Shown: piece after piece, positions 24,903-34,094 of the stretch | Layout of the letters: every line of letters starts with the position of its first letter | Position numbering within the stretch: the stretch's first letter is position 1 | DNA from: Pseudomonadota bacterium | GTDB lineage: Bacteria; Bdellovibrionota; Bacteriovoracia; Bacteriovoracales; Bacteriovoracaceae | Assembly: GCA_027487515.1 (NCBI GenBank) | Contig: JAIYDL010000022.1 | Coordinates: 32,624 to 96,623 of the forward strand | Reading direction: 5' to 3' | Length of the DNA: 64,000 bases | Translations under genes and position numbers: made by a program | Notes under the pieces: generated by a model | Databases searched by the model: none | What the model was told of the DNA's origin: nothing | The model's input: only the letters and a program-made list of their open reading frames with translations

Positions 24903-26162
24903 CTAGCCTGGCCACATTCCCCGGAGTCTCATCGCACCTTCGATGCGCTGGAGCGAAGAAATGAACGCCGCTTGCTTCATGTTCACTTTGTAGACCTCCG
25001 CATTTTTCCAGACCTTATCGAACGCGAGCTTCATGATGTCATGGAGCTTTTTGTTCACCGTCTCGAGGTCCCAGAAGAACATCTGAAGGCCCTGAACCCA
25101 TTCAAAGTAAGACACGATAACGCCACCGGCGTTACAGAGGATGTCCGGGATGATGAGGCCACCGCGATCAGTGATGATGTCGACCGCTTCGTGGGTCAGT
25201 GGACCGTTCGCGCCTTCGGCGATCATCCTGGCCTTGACTCTGTGAGCGTTATCCTTAGTGACGACACCGTCGATCGCCGCCGGGATGAGAATGTCGACGT
25301 CGAGTTCGAGGAGCTGTTCGTTGGTGATGTGTTCGGCGCCCGGCAGATCCCGCAGGTACCGGCGCTGTTTCACCCATTCAATACACTGAGGGATGTTTAA
25401 ACCATTCTTGTTATAGATTGCACCTGAGACGTCGGAAACGGCCACGATCTTCGCACCTTGGGCGTAGAGATCGTCGGCCGCCGGCATCCCAACCTTACCA
25501 AACCCGTGGATCGCAACCGTCGTGTTTGTTCCGACCGACTTATTGAGTTTCTCGTAGGCAAAGTTGATGCAATACACGACGCCTTTGCCGGTGGATTCGG
25601 CCCGGCCAAGAGATCCCCCGATCGCGATCGGCTTGCCCGTCACAACTCCCGGAATCGCATAGCCGTGAAGCTGCGAGTAGGTGTCCATGAGCCAGGCCAT
25701 GGTCTGACCGTCGGTCCCGATGTCTGGAGCAGGGATGTCTTTATCTGGGCCAATGATCATGGAAATTTCTGTCGTGTACCGCCGAGTGAGGGCCTGGAGT
25801 TCGGCGCGCGAGAGGTCACTCGGATCGACCTTGATGCCGCCCTTGGCCCCACCGAGGGGAAGACCCACGAGGGCGCACTTGAAGGTCATCAGCATGGCGA
25901 GGGCCGCCGTTTCAGAGAGCGAGACATGGGGATGGAACCGGATTCCGCCTTTCCCAGGTCCGAGGGTCATGTTGTGCTGGACGCGGTAGCCTTCGAACAC
26001 TTTGACCGTACCGTCGTCGAGGCGAACGGGAACAGACACCTGGAGGGCGCGCTTCGGGTACTTCAAGCGCTCGAGGACATTGGGGTCCATCTTCATCGTC
26101 GTGCCGGCCGATTCTAACTGGGAAAAAGCATCCTGGAAAAACGGCGACTCGAAGAGACTCAT
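24903..26162 (-). CDS. gdhA: Glutamate dehydrogenase (Glu/Leu/Phe/Val family)
   Basis: An enzyme of 419 residues, normal for hexameric GDH. The start at 26162 is chosen because GGAG lies five bases upstream; an ATG 12 bases earlier lacks one. Seen are GPGKGGIRFHP, the catalytic Lys in LPLGGAKGGIK, PAPDIGTDG, a Rossmann glycine motif GFGKVG and GANGPLT. It interconverts glutamate and 2-oxoglutarate and so links nitrogen and carbon metabolism. It appears to be a single-gene unit. Cofactor preference cannot be read reliably. Confidence 0.93.
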   Translation of the reverse strand: MSLFESPFFQDAFSQLESAGTTMKMDPNVLERLKYPKRALQVSVPVRLDDGTVKVFEGYRVQHNMTLGPGKGGIRFHPHVSLSETAALAMLMTFKCALVGLPLGGAKGGIKVDPSDLSRAELQALTRRYTTEISMIIGPDKDIPAPDIGTDGQTMAWLMDTYSQLHGYAIPGVVTGKPIAIGGSLGRAESTGKGVVYCINFAYEKLNKSVGTNTTVAIHGFGKVGMPAADDLYAQGAKIVAVSDVSGAIYNKNGLNIPQCIEWVKQRRYLRDLPGAEHITNEQLLELDVDILIPAAIDGVVTKDNAHRVKARMIAEGANGPLTHEAVDIITDRGGLIIPDILCNAGGVIVSYFEWVQGLQMFFWDLETVNKKLHDIMKLAFDKVWKNAEVYKVNMKQAAFISSLQRIEGAMRLRGMWPG

Positions 26163-26241
26163 GGTAACTCCCATCTGTGAGGTAAAATTTAGTGTATTTA
26201 GTCTACTTGGAGAGGTGTCAGGAGGCTAGAAAAAATCCGGT

Positions 26242-27129
26242 CTAGAACTGCTTAGCGTAAAGCAGCATCGCCGCATCACTCTTGCTCTTTTGCTCAGGAT
26301 TTTTCTGGCTCGTCACGCGGAGATAGACGTTCTGCACCAGACGCTGATCGAGGGTCGTGAAGTAGCGGCCAGAGTTCGCATAGTAGTTGTACATGAGGCG
26401 GGTTCCGGTCGAATCAAAAGACTTCTGGATGTTAACCTCCGTCTCGCCGTTGACACCAATCCAGGCGCGAGCGTTGGCAATGGGGCCCCGGATCCCAACG
26501 ATGATCAACCCCTGGTCTACCCGAGGCTGGAAGATGAATCGGGTCTTCTTCCAGAGTGACACTTCCTTTTCCTGGAAGGCACGCGGAAGGCTTCTGTCGA
26601 CTCTTGATCCTTTGTTACCCTGCCGAAACCGCGCCTCCATCTCATCGATGGTATCGACTTCGTTCGAGGTGCGGAAGTTTTCGTACCAGTTTTTCGGTGC
26701 GTCCTTAAGCGGCTGCTCTCCGCGCTGGCGCAGGTAGCGCATGTAGCGTTGTTTGAAGTACTCGAACTTCTCGTCAGGTGTTGGAACAAAGAAGGTAGAC
26801 CCGGCCAGGGTTGAGTCGAGACCGTATTGGTCAGCAAACTGCTGGTTCTCGTTCCAGATGCGCAGCTGGTTACGAGACTGAGTGACTTCTCGGCCATTAT
26901 CAGAAGCTACGTATTGTTGGTAAAACGAGAGTTCGTTGTCGACGGGCCTCACGATGACATCATCGTCTGGGACATAGCTCGCTGGTTTGCGCTCCACAGT
27001 AGGTCCCGGAGTATGAACCACTGGGGTGACTAGCCCCTGGGCAAAACCCACGGCAAGTAGGAGAGAGACACCCACTGAGTGTTTAATTGTTGGATAGCTC
27101 TTAATTTGTGACCAAAGTTTCAACAACAT
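26242..27129 (-). CDS. Secreted protein of unknown function, 295 residues
   Basis: The start at 27129 has a GGGGAT ribosome site and gives a sensible signal peptide (SVGVSLLLAVGFAQG, residues about 18-32). A longer in-frame reading upstream has no such support. The mature chain has a charged middle (FEYFKQRYMRYLRQRGEQP) and a C-terminal half of alternating strands (about 190-295) that could be a beta domain. No known motif. It is divergent from the repeat protein at 27307, sharing a 177-base upstream region. Confidence 0.6.
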   Translation of the reverse strand: MLLKLWSQIKSYPTIKHSVGVSLLLAVGFAQGLVTPVVHTPGPTVERKPASYVPDDDVIVRPVDNELSFYQQYVASDNGREVTQSRNQLRIWNENQQFADQYGLDSTLAGSTFFVPTPDEKFEYFKQRYMRYLRQRGEQPLKDAPKNWYENFRTSNEVDTIDEMEARFRQGNKGSRVDRSLPRAFQEKEVSLWKKTRFIFQPRVDQGLIIVGIRGPIANARAWIGVNGETEVNIQKSFDSTGTRLMYNYYANSGRYFTTLDQRLVQNVYLRVTSQKNPEQKSKSDAAMLLYAKQF

Positions 27130-27306
27130 TTTATCCCCTAAAAGATCGTAACCACCTGAAATTCCATTTCCCGTTGTGCCTGATCTCTGTTTCTTCCTAG
27201 TTATCCAGCAAGTGAAGTGCCAAGGGGGCTGTAAGAAATTCAAAATGACGCATAGAGCAAAGAGACCATGGTAAAAGCTTTCTACCAACCCCCAGGAGGA
27301 AACAAC

Positions 27307-28140
27307 ATGAAGGGATTATTCTTACTCGCCGCCATAGCGATTTCAGCACCGGCCATGGCCAACATCTGCGAAGTCGACATGGTTGACCTGCGCTCAAACC
27401 GATTGATCACACGCATTCGCTCCAATGACTTCGGAGATGGTTGCCGCGAAGGAATGAAGGCTTGCCGCCTTGAGATCCGGCAGCGGGGCCTCCATGGTCG
27501 CGCGGACTGCGTACGGATTGAAGGCCGATTCCCAGACCCGGATTCTCGACCGTTGCCTGATTACGACCCGAACCCAAGACCACGCCCACGGCCGGACCAG
27601 GATAACTACCCTAGACCGCTACCGAACTCCCCTGCACGCCGCCAGATCAGTGTTGGTGAATCAGTGATCTTCCAGAACCGCTACGTCACAGTCGCTGGGG
27701 TGAGCTTCAATGGCCTCTTCGCGGTTCGTTCAAGCGACGGTAGGTACACCGTGATGAGCAACATCCCAAGAGAACAACTCTCAGTAACGAATGGATGCAA
27801 TCTCGGGCTCTGCGCTGGTGCAAAAGTCATCGACGTCGTTTCTGCCCGCTACGTGAGTATCGCTGGTCTCTCATTCTACGACCGCTTCATCACGCTATCT
27901 GAAGATGGCCGATACACCCTTTCAGGGGAAATTGATCGGCAACAACTTGCGGAAACCTCCGGTTGTATTTCGTCTCGGTACGCCCAGATCTGTGTTGGCA
28001 ACCAGGTCATCGACCAGTTCAACCGGTACGCGACAATTGCTGGGATTCAACTCGACGGCAGAGTTGTGCTTCTTTCTACCGACGGAAGATACACTTTGAC
28101 CACGAACGTCGACCCGTCTCGCCTCGTCATCACTCGCTAA
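27307..28140 (+). CDS. Secreted protein with three beta-sandwich-like repeats
   Basis: A protein of 277 residues; AGGAGG lies eight bases before the ATG. The signal peptide is MKGLFLLAAIAISAPAMA. A Cys-containing N-terminal segment and a Pro/Arg/Asp-rich linker (about 75-110, DPNPRPRPRPDQD) lead to three repeats of about 55-60 residues. Each has a core like VI...RYVTVAGVSF, a VxxSxDGRYT turn and an IxxxQL end; Cys pairs lie between repeats. Secreted repeat proteins of this kind are common in Bdellovibrio and called beta-sandwich proteins. A structural or adhesive envelope role is inferred. Confidence 0.7.
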   Translation: MKGLFLLAAIAISAPAMANICEVDMVDLRSNRLITRIRSNDFGDGCREGMKACRLEIRQRGLHGRADCVRIEGRFPDPDSRPLPDYDPNPRPRPRPDQDNYPRPLPNSPARRQISVGESVIFQNRYVTVAGVSFNGLFAVRSSDGRYTVMSNIPREQLSVTNGCNLGLCAGAKVIDVVSARYVSIAGLSFYDRFITLSEDGRYTLSGEIDRQQLAETSGCISSRYAQICVGNQVIDQFNRYATIAGIQLDGRVVLLSTDGRYTLTTNVDPSRLVITR

Positions 28141-28153
28141 TCATTCCTCACTC

Positions 28154-28178
28154 GCCACCGGGCCCTTCGCCCGGTGGC
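28154..28178. terminator. Shared stem-loop between convergent genes
   Basis: A 10-bp perfect inverted repeat (GCCACCGGGC / GCCCGGTGGC) with a 5-base loop lies between the ends of two convergent genes. The T-run on either side is weak, so it may be a bidirectional terminator or a transcript-stabilising hairpin. Confidence 0.6.
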
Positions 28179-28192
28179 TCCTTGGTGACCAA

Positions 28193-28639
28193 TCAAAAAC
28201 CTATCCGAGGCGAATCAGAACCAGGAATGATCCTGGGTAAGAAACGAAGCAACTCAGTCACCGCGGGAGTCGTCGCGGCCCCACTGGTCTCATCGCACCC
28301 TTTCTCCGCAGGCCGAGCAGGACAGTTGGTAGCTTCCCCTGGTCTGTTCAAGGTTAAGTTCATGCAAGTCAATTCAATGCCCGCAGACGTCGACGACTCC
28401 CTCCAATCAAAGGCATCCGGGAACTGGCGGAGACAGAAGCTGTCATCGACGGGTGCATCCCTTTTCAGATCTCTACACTCTCGGGCCAGAGCCGAAAAAC
28501 GAGGCCTCCCAGGGATTCGGCCCGCTTCGCCACGTGTAACTAATCTCCATTGGTACTCAAGGTCAGAGGCCTGGGCCTGGGGCCAAAGGATGAGGTTGAA
28601 CAGACCCAAAAGAAGAAGTCGTCTTGAGCTTCGGAACAT
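28193..28639 (-). CDS. Small secreted protein of unknown function
   Basis: A protein of 148 residues from the ATG at 28639, chosen because AGAGGG lies at the right distance; an ATG two codons earlier abuts that site. The signal peptide has SRRLLLLGLFNLILWPQAQA. The mature part has six cysteines (CRDL, FCLR, LTCM, NCPA, GCDE among them) and no familiar motif. It is likely periplasmic. It may be one of the lineage-specific secreted proteins frequent in this window. Confidence 0.55.
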   Translation of the reverse strand: MFRSSRRLLLLGLFNLILWPQAQASDLEYQWRLVTRGEAGRIPGRPRFSALARECRDLKRDAPVDDSFCLRQFPDAFDWRESSTSAGIELTCMNLTLNRPGEATNCPARPAEKGCDETSGAATTPAVTELLRFLPRIIPGSDSPRIGF

Positions 28640-28834
28640 CAGCATCCCTCTCGGTTCTCACCCGTCTTCAAAAAGTCCGGGATCAGATTCGTCGTATCGG
28701 ATTTTTCAAAACAAAAGATTATCCGGTCTTCGCTACCCGTGGGGAGCCTTTGCCCGAGGATGGACATAGTTGACACGTTCGGATGGGTTTGTCGATTCGA
28801 GAGGGAAGACTGCAAACGTACGTTAGGTAGACCC

Positions 28835-29881
28835 TCAGCGGCGGCTCCTCACCCAGTCTGCTCTCTTAAGCAGGTAGCGAACACCGCGTTTGTCAGACCC
28901 CGGAAAAAGCTCTTCCACGTATTCCCCGACAAGCTGAAGCCCGAGTTTCTCCATGACTCCCCTTGAGGCCAGGTTCTGCTTCATCGTGACCGCAAAGACC
29001 GCCTCGATCCCGTAGCTCCGGAAACCGAGCTCCAGCAAGGCCTGAGACACCTCGACGGTGAAACCCTGCCGCCAGAATTTTTGTTTCAGCCGATAGCCCA
29101 GCTCGATGTTCCTGTCATCTGTGGGCGTATCCCGACCGGGTCGGAAATGGAACCAACCGAGGAATTCGCCGGTGTCCTTTTTAAACGCCCACCATAACCC
29201 CAACCGGCCTGCGTGCGTGCGGAGAACAGTTTGGACTCGCTCCATCGACGCACGGGCTTCGTCCATGCTCGTTGGCCTGCCATCGGAGAGATAGCGCATG
29301 ACCTCCGGGTCCTGGTCGAGCTCGAAGAAGAACCTCGCTTCATCCTCTCGCGGTTCTCGGAGAATGACCCGGGAAGTCTCCAGGAAGGGAACTTCTGTGA
29401 TGACGACACCGCTGTTCGCTCGAAGCTCGGACTCACTCGGCGCGACGAAATAGCTCTCCATCCAGTCGAAAGTTTCTTTCGTGACTAACACCGAGGCGGC
29501 GCCGATGTTTTTATTCCGTCTCTCGACCCTCCGCCAGCGCTCATCGCAGGGGATACTCAGGTAGTGGAGCTCGTACGCAAGGTTCGCACTCCGAAGTAAG
29601 TCGTAGAACTTCTGCCGCTGCGTCGGCTCCGAAAACCCCAAGTCAAGGATGCAGTCGTGGTCCTGTCGCTGCGACTGCAGAAGTTGCGCCCAGATCACGT
29701 CTTCGCAGCGAGCGATGCGCTCAGAGATCCACTCAAACGTCCCCGCGGTTGGTGCGTCCATCCAGAAGAGGGATTTTAGCCATCGGTCGAGGGAGAAGAT
29801 GAGGGCATTATTCTTGAGCGCCAGACGGTCAGCGTACGTTGTCTTCCCGGCCCCCGTGGAACCGCAAATGAGGTAAACCAA
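28835..29881 (-). CDS. Fusion of P-loop kinase and GNAT acetyltransferase
   Basis: A protein of 348 residues with a TTG start behind GGAG. Residues 1-160 form an AAA_33/zeta-like P-loop kinase: Walker A CGSTGAGKTTYADRLA and an ILDLGF strand, with an RRVERRNKN lid-like region. Residues about 165-340 form a RimJ/RimL-type GNAT domain: a strand LETSRVILREPREDEA, DQDPEVMRYLS, then IELGYRLKQKFWRQGF and NLASRGVMEKLG for acetyl-CoA. Such kinases phosphorylate small molecules including antibiotics; such acetyltransferases modify amines. A bifunctional modification or resistance enzyme is plausible. The start lies just after the parB terminator. Confidence 0.78.
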   Translation of the reverse strand: MVYLICGSTGAGKTTYADRLALKNNALIFSLDRWLKSLFWMDAPTAGTFEWISERIARCEDVIWAQLLQSQRQDHDCILDLGFSEPTQRQKFYDLLRSANLAYELHYLSIPCDERWRRVERRNKNIGAASVLVTKETFDWMESYFVAPSESELRANSGVVITEVPFLETSRVILREPREDEARFFFELDQDPEVMRYLSDGRPTSMDEARASMERVQTVLRTHAGRLGLWWAFKKDTGEFLGWFHFRPGRDTPTDDRNIELGYRLKQKFWRQGFTVEVSQALLELGFRSYGIEAVFAVTMKQNLASRGVMEKLGLQLVGEYVEELFPGSDKRGVRYLLKRADWVRSRR

Positions 29882-29890
29882 AAAAACTCC

Positions 29891-29914
29891 AAAAAAAAGG
29901 CCCCGAAGGGCCTT
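29891..29914 (-). terminator. Rho-independent terminator after parB
   Basis: On the minus strand AAGGCCC, loop TTCG, GGGCCTT is followed by eight T's. It ends the parAB transcript a few bases before the ribosome site of the kinase-acetyltransferase gene. Confidence 0.92.
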
Positions 29915-29920
29915 CCGCGT

Positions 29921-30760
29921 TTACTGAATTTTGTTTTCGATGAGCTCGGCCATGAGTGCCTTCGCCTTCTCCTGCAACTTCGGATCTTTCATCTGGGTCT
30001 TCAGGAGCTTCATCATCTTATCCATCGAGTCTTCTTTTTTCTTCGGCTTCTCGATCTTGAGCTGGTCGATCACGCGCTTAAGCTGGACCCGCTTCGTGAT
30101 CTCACCGGAGAGGATGTTCTCCTTGATCTCGGCCTTGAACTCATTCTTCGGAAGCTCATCCCACTCGAGAAGGACGTACTTCTCGGTGTTGTACTTCTTA
30201 GCCGCTTCCTTCAGTTCCCGGGGAAGCTTCGCGATCATGAGGCAGCGGTGAACCTCGGACTTCGAGATTCCCAGGGCCGCCGTGATCTTCCGCTCGGAGG
30301 TTCCCGTGAGCTTCTGGTACCCCATGATCGAATCCGCTTGGTCGATGTAATGAAGATCCTCGCGCGCCTGGTTCTCCGAGAACTGGATCGCCATGAGCTC
30401 TTCTTTCGACTTGTTCTCGAGGATGAAGCAAGGAGCATCCTTCATGTCGATGAGGCTCATGGCACGGAATCGCCGCTCGCCGCAAATGAGGACGAACTTA
30501 TTTCCTTCTCGGTGAAGAACGAGCGGCTGGATCAGTCCATTGATCTTGATGTTCTCGGCGAGCTCCCGGAGGGACTCGTCGTTGAACTTCGTCCGGACCT
30601 GATCGCGAACCTCGATCTGATTCAGAGCGATGTTTGCGAGCTGCGCTCCCCGAAGGAGCTTCTGGTCGTTCGCCCGCAGGATCTTCTCGTCGATCCCGGA
30701 TGTGATGTCTGTGACTTTACGTTCCCGCTTCGATACGCGGGGGGAAAAATCCTTGGCCAT
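29921..30760 (-). CDS. parB: ParB/RepB/Spo0J-family partition protein
   Basis: A protein of 279 residues. The N-terminal CTP-binding region has LRELAENIKINGLIQPLVL, box II GERRFRAM and ENQAREDLH; a helix-turn-helix region follows (ERKITAALGISKSEVHRCL). The C terminus is Lys-rich and helical (MDKMMKLLKTQ), different from the usual dimerisation domain. It lies 30 bases after parA. No 16-bp parS palindrome of the common type was found in the window. It could serve the chromosome, a second replicon, or intracellular positioning of cargo. Confidence 0.88.
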   Translation of the reverse strand: MAKDFSPRVSKRERKVTDITSGIDEKILRANDQKLLRGAQLANIALNQIEVRDQVRTKFNDESLRELAENIKINGLIQPLVLHREGNKFVLICGERRFRAMSLIDMKDAPCFILENKSKEELMAIQFSENQAREDLHYIDQADSIMGYQKLTGTSERKITAALGISKSEVHRCLMIAKLPRELKEAAKKYNTEKYVLLEWDELPKNEFKAEIKENILSGEITKRVQLKRVIDQLKIEKPKKKEDSMDKMMKLLKTQMKDPKLQEKAKALMAELIENKIQ

Positions 30761-30790
30761 GGCCTCTCCTATTGATGATAAATCCGTTTA

Positions 30791-31567
30791 TTAATTGAGT
30801 CCGAGGGAATCCCAAAGGAGCTGATAATCCTGCTTCCCCTTTGAGTTGCTGGAGAACATAAAGACCGGCTTCCGGAGCGCGACCGATTCCTGCATGTCGA
30901 CGAGGTTCCGGATGGTGGGAGTAACATTGAATGACTGAGAGAGTTCCTCGAGCCGCTGGCGCTCGATTTTTCGGCGCGGGTTAACCATGGACGGGATGAT
31001 GGAGAACTCGAGCTTCGGGTTCTCCGTTTCCTTGATGATTTCAAACGTATCCATCAGCTCCTCGAGTCCGTCGATGGAGTAGTCCTGGGCCTGTGTCGGG
31101 ATGAGGATGAGGTCCGACGCGACCAAAGACATGATCAGTTCGTCGCCCAGCATCGGCGGAGTGTCGATGACGACGTAGTCGAATTGATCTTCAACTTCTC
31201 TTAACCGGAGCTTCAAGAGTCGTTCTTTTCGACCGGCGTTCTTCCGAACTTCACTTTCTGAGAGGATCAGGAGTTTCGCAAGGTTTGCCATGTGCCGGGA
31301 GCTCGCGATGAGTCTCACGTTCTTGTAAAACTCGTAGGTACCGTCGGCTTCAGAAATGATCTCGTCGATCTTCACGTCACCGATTAACCATTCGGGGATG
31401 AGTGTCCGCTGGATGTTCACCCCAAGAGTCGAGCTCAGGTTCGCTTGTGAGTCGAGGTCGATGGCAAGGACTCGGTGCCCTTTATTGGCCAGATGGCAAA
31501 CCAGTTGGTAGCACTGCATTGTCTTACCAACGCCACCCTTGTTATTACCAATCGTGATAATTTTCAT
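30791..31567 (-). CDS. parA: ParA-family ATPase
   Basis: A protein of 258 residues without an N-terminal DNA-binding domain. It begins with the deviant Walker A KGGVGKT, followed by AIDLDSQANLSSTLG, and the Walker B region YVVIDTPPMLGDE. The ATPase binds DNA non-specifically and moves ParB-bound cargo. It forms an operon with parB behind AGGAG. Upstream at 31613-31631 TGGTCCT occurs twice 12 bases apart, and AGAGTC occurs twice nearby; these might be regulator sites, but I give this little weight. Confidence 0.92.
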   Translation of the reverse strand: MKIITIGNNKGGVGKTMQCYQLVCHLANKGHRVLAIDLDSQANLSSTLGVNIQRTLIPEWLIGDVKIDEIISEADGTYEFYKNVRLIASSRHMANLAKLLILSESEVRKNAGRKERLLKLRLREVEDQFDYVVIDTPPMLGDELIMSLVASDLILIPTQAQDYSIDGLEELMDTFEIIKETENPKLEFSIIPSMVNPRRKIERQRLEELSQSFNVTPTIRNLVDMQESVALRKPVFMFSSNSKGKQDYQLLWDSLGLN

Positions 31568-31805
31568 AACCTATCTCCTAAAAAAGAGTCTCCGAAAAGA
31601 GTCCGTGGTTAGTGGTCCTTTAAATGGTCCTATTACTTAAAGTCTAGGAAAGCAGTCACACTTAGTCAAAGGGCCAACTCAACAAAATTAAAAGCGTTTT
31701 TGCTGCGCGGCCAAACTCGAGACATTTGGCCCGACGCATCACAGCTAAGCTTGCCCCTTTCTCCTCACCAGTATATTGTGGGGGCAAAATCTATTGAGGC
31801 GAAAC

Positions 31806-32918
31806 ATGCTAGATATTTTTGATGAACAGGAACGCAAAGATCACCTTCCCCAGATCTCGGAGTCAGAGTTATCAGACGAAAGAGTCTTGGAGGAACTCAC
31901 CGCCGTGAAAAAGCGGCTCGGATCCCGGGTCGTGGTCCTCGGGCACCACTACCAACAAGACGATGTCATCGCCTTCGCCGACGTCACCGGAGACTCCCTC
32001 GAGCTGGCACGGAAAGCGGCGCAGATTAAGGACGCCGAGTTCGTGATGTTCTGCGGGGTGCACTTCATGGCCGAGACCGCAGACATGCTCACGGGCCCCG
32101 AGCAAAAAGTCATCCTCCCCGATCTCCGGGCCGGGTGCTCCATGGCCGACATGGCCAACCGTCGTGAAATCGACCTCGCCTGGGCGCACATGAAAGCGTG
32201 CACCTCAGACAAAATTGTCCCCATCACTTACATCAACTGTTCAGCGGCTCTGAAGAGCTTCGTCGGTGAAAACGACGGCTCCATCTGCACCTCCTCCAAC
32301 GCCGAAAAAGTGATCACCTGGGGCCTCTCCCAAGGTGAGAAGCTCCTATTTTTTCCGGACCAGCACCTCGGGAGAAACACTTGCTATAAGCTCGGCATCA
32401 AGCTCGAAGACATGGTCGTCTACGATCCCCGCCAGCGGCACGGCGGCCTGACTCCAGAACAGATCCGGGCCGCCAAGGTCATCCTTTGGTACGGCTTCTG
32501 TTCTGTGCATCAGGGGTTCACCGTCAGTCACATTCAAGAGTGGCGGCGCAAGGATCCGAACCGGATTTTGATCGTCCACCCAGAGTGTAGCTTCGACGTC
32601 GTCCAGGGAGCAGACCTCGCGGGGTCGACGTCCTACATCATCAATCAAATCGCCGCGGCAGCTCCAGGGACGAAGTTTGCGGTGGGGACGGAGATCAACC
32701 TCGTGAACCGCCTCGCCCAGCAGTACCCGCAGCTCGATATCACCTCGCTTTCGCCGTACCAATGCTTGTGCACCACCATGTACCGAGTGCGGCCCCGCTG
32801 GCTCCTCGAGAGCTACCGGGCCATCGAACGGGGCGAAGCGATCAACGTCATCCGCGTCGACGAGGTCACGAAAAAATTTGCACTCAAGGCCCTCGATCAA
32901 ATGCTGGCCATTTCCTAA
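31806..32918 (+). CDS. nadA: Quinolinate synthase A
   Basis: An enzyme of 370 residues from the ATG at 31806 with GAGGCG upstream. Typical motifs are LGHHYQQDDV, MFCGVHFMAETA with the first cluster Cys, DLRAGCSMAD, YINCSAALK, HPECSFDVV and GTEINLVNRL. It condenses iminoaspartate and dihydroxyacetone phosphate to quinolinate on a [4Fe-4S] cluster with three Cys ligands. A cysteine desulfurase follows after 8 bases, as in other bacteria where the pair supports NAD synthesis. No nadB or nadC is seen in the window. Confidence 0.95.
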   Translation: MLDIFDEQERKDHLPQISESELSDERVLEELTAVKKRLGSRVVVLGHHYQQDDVIAFADVTGDSLELARKAAQIKDAEFVMFCGVHFMAETADMLTGPEQKVILPDLRAGCSMADMANRREIDLAWAHMKACTSDKIVPITYINCSAALKSFVGENDGSICTSSNAEKVITWGLSQGEKLLFFPDQHLGRNTCYKLGIKLEDMVVYDPRQRHGGLTPEQIRAAKVILWYGFCSVHQGFTVSHIQEWRRKDPNRILIVHPECSFDVVQGADLAGSTSYIINQIAAAAPGTKFAVGTEINLVNRLAQQYPQLDITSLSPYQCLCTTMYRVRPRWLLESYRAIERGEAINVIRVDEVTKKFALKALDQMLAIS

Positions 32919-32926
32919 GGGATTCT

Positions 32927-34084
32927 ATGATCTACGCTGACTACAACGGCTCCGCTCCTCTTCTCCCCACGGTTCGAGAGTACCTCAAAAAGCGCGTCGA
33001 GAGCGACCTCTTCGCGAACCCCAATGCCATCCATTCCCTGAGCCAGAAAATAGCCAAAGGGATCGAGAAATGCCGCGGGATCGTGGCCGAGACCCTTGGG
33101 TGTTACCCGGACCAGGTGTACTTTAACTCCGGCGCCTCCGAAGGGATTTCGCACATCTTCCACTCGATCCTCGAACAGGCGGGGCCAGGGAAGAACGTCG
33201 TGATCACGAGCCCGATCGAACACTCAGTGATCCCGAGCGCGCTGAACTTTTACGAGAAACACCGTGGCTTTAAGCTGCGGAAGGTTCAGATCGACGGCGA
33301 CGGTGTTGTGAATGTCAAAAGCCTAGAACAGCTCCTCGACGAACACAACGGCAAGGTTGCGATGGTGGCCGTCATGGCGGTGAACAACGAAACCGGGGTC
33401 TACCAGCCCTACCGGGAACTGGCACGGATCTGCCGTTCTCGGGGTGTGGAGTTTTTCTGCGACACCACCCAGCTCATCGGTAAAGGGGACTTTCACTTCG
33501 AAGAGTCCGGCCTCGATTACGCCGTTTGCTCGGGCCACAAGCTCGGCGCCCTCTCGGGCTCCGGGTTCGTCATCGTCCGCGAGCCCTCCAAGCTCCTTCC
33601 GCTCGTCTTCGGAAGCACCCAAGAGCGCGGGGTCCGCGGGGGAACCCAGCACTACTTAGGGATTGAAACTCTGGCCGTCGCACTCAAAGAGTTCAGCGAG
33701 AACAAACACAAGCTCCAGCAGCTTGCCGCCGCCAAAGAAGTCTTCGAAGCTTCTCTGAGAGAGAGTTTTCCAGAGTGCGTGGTGATCGGTGCGGGGGCCC
33801 GGCGACTGGCCGGAACCACTTTAATCGGTTACCCGGGGATCCATGGCCAGGCGATCCAGATTGAGCTCGAATCCCAGGACATCTTCGTGACGACGTCCTC
33901 GGCCTGCCAAGACAATCAACCGGAAACATCGAAGGTGCTTCAGGCCATGGGAATCGACGACCGTCTTGGTCGGGGGGTCGTCCGAATCAGCCTTAGCTAC
34001 TCCCAGAGTCAGAACGAATATTCCGTCTTACGAAATGCACTCCACGCCGCGTATACTAAGCTAGGTAAGATCCAATCTTTCTGA
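32927..34084 (+). CDS. Cysteine desulfurase (NifS/IscS family), next to nadA
   Basis: A PLP enzyme of 385 residues starting at 32927 with MIYADYNGSAP. The PLP Lys is in CSGHKLGALSG, and the active Cys lies in SSACQDNQPETSKVLQAMG, the class I loop. It removes sulfur from cysteine for Fe-S cluster assembly. Position directly after nadA suggests it loads the NadA cluster, as described for NadA-NifS pairs elsewhere. The motif QDNQPETSK is a little different from IscS consensus, in line with a dedicated branch. Confidence 0.92.
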   Translation: MIYADYNGSAPLLPTVREYLKKRVESDLFANPNAIHSLSQKIAKGIEKCRGIVAETLGCYPDQVYFNSGASEGISHIFHSILEQAGPGKNVVITSPIEHSVIPSALNFYEKHRGFKLRKVQIDGDGVVNVKSLEQLLDEHNGKVAMVAVMAVNNETGVYQPYRELARICRSRGVEFFCDTTQLIGKGDFHFEESGLDYAVCSGHKLGALSGSGFVIVREPSKLLPLVFGSTQERGVRGGTQHYLGIETLAVALKEFSENKHKLQQLAAAKEVFEASLRESFPECVVIGAGARRLAGTTLIGYPGIHGQAIQIELESQDIFVTTSSACQDNQPETSKVLQAMGIDDRLGRGVVRISLSYSQSQNEYSVLRNALHAAYTKLGKIQSF

Positions 34085-34094
34085 AGAAGACCAA

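Noticed and set aside
26242..27288. Longer N terminus for the secreted protein (start at 27288)
   Set aside because: The extra 53 residues would put the signal peptide inside the protein; the ATG at 27129 has a ribosome site.
31585..31631. Short direct repeats upstream of parA as a centromere
   Set aside because: Only two copies each of TGGTCCT and AGAGTC; too few and too short for an iteron-like parS or parC. Mentioned in the parA entry only.
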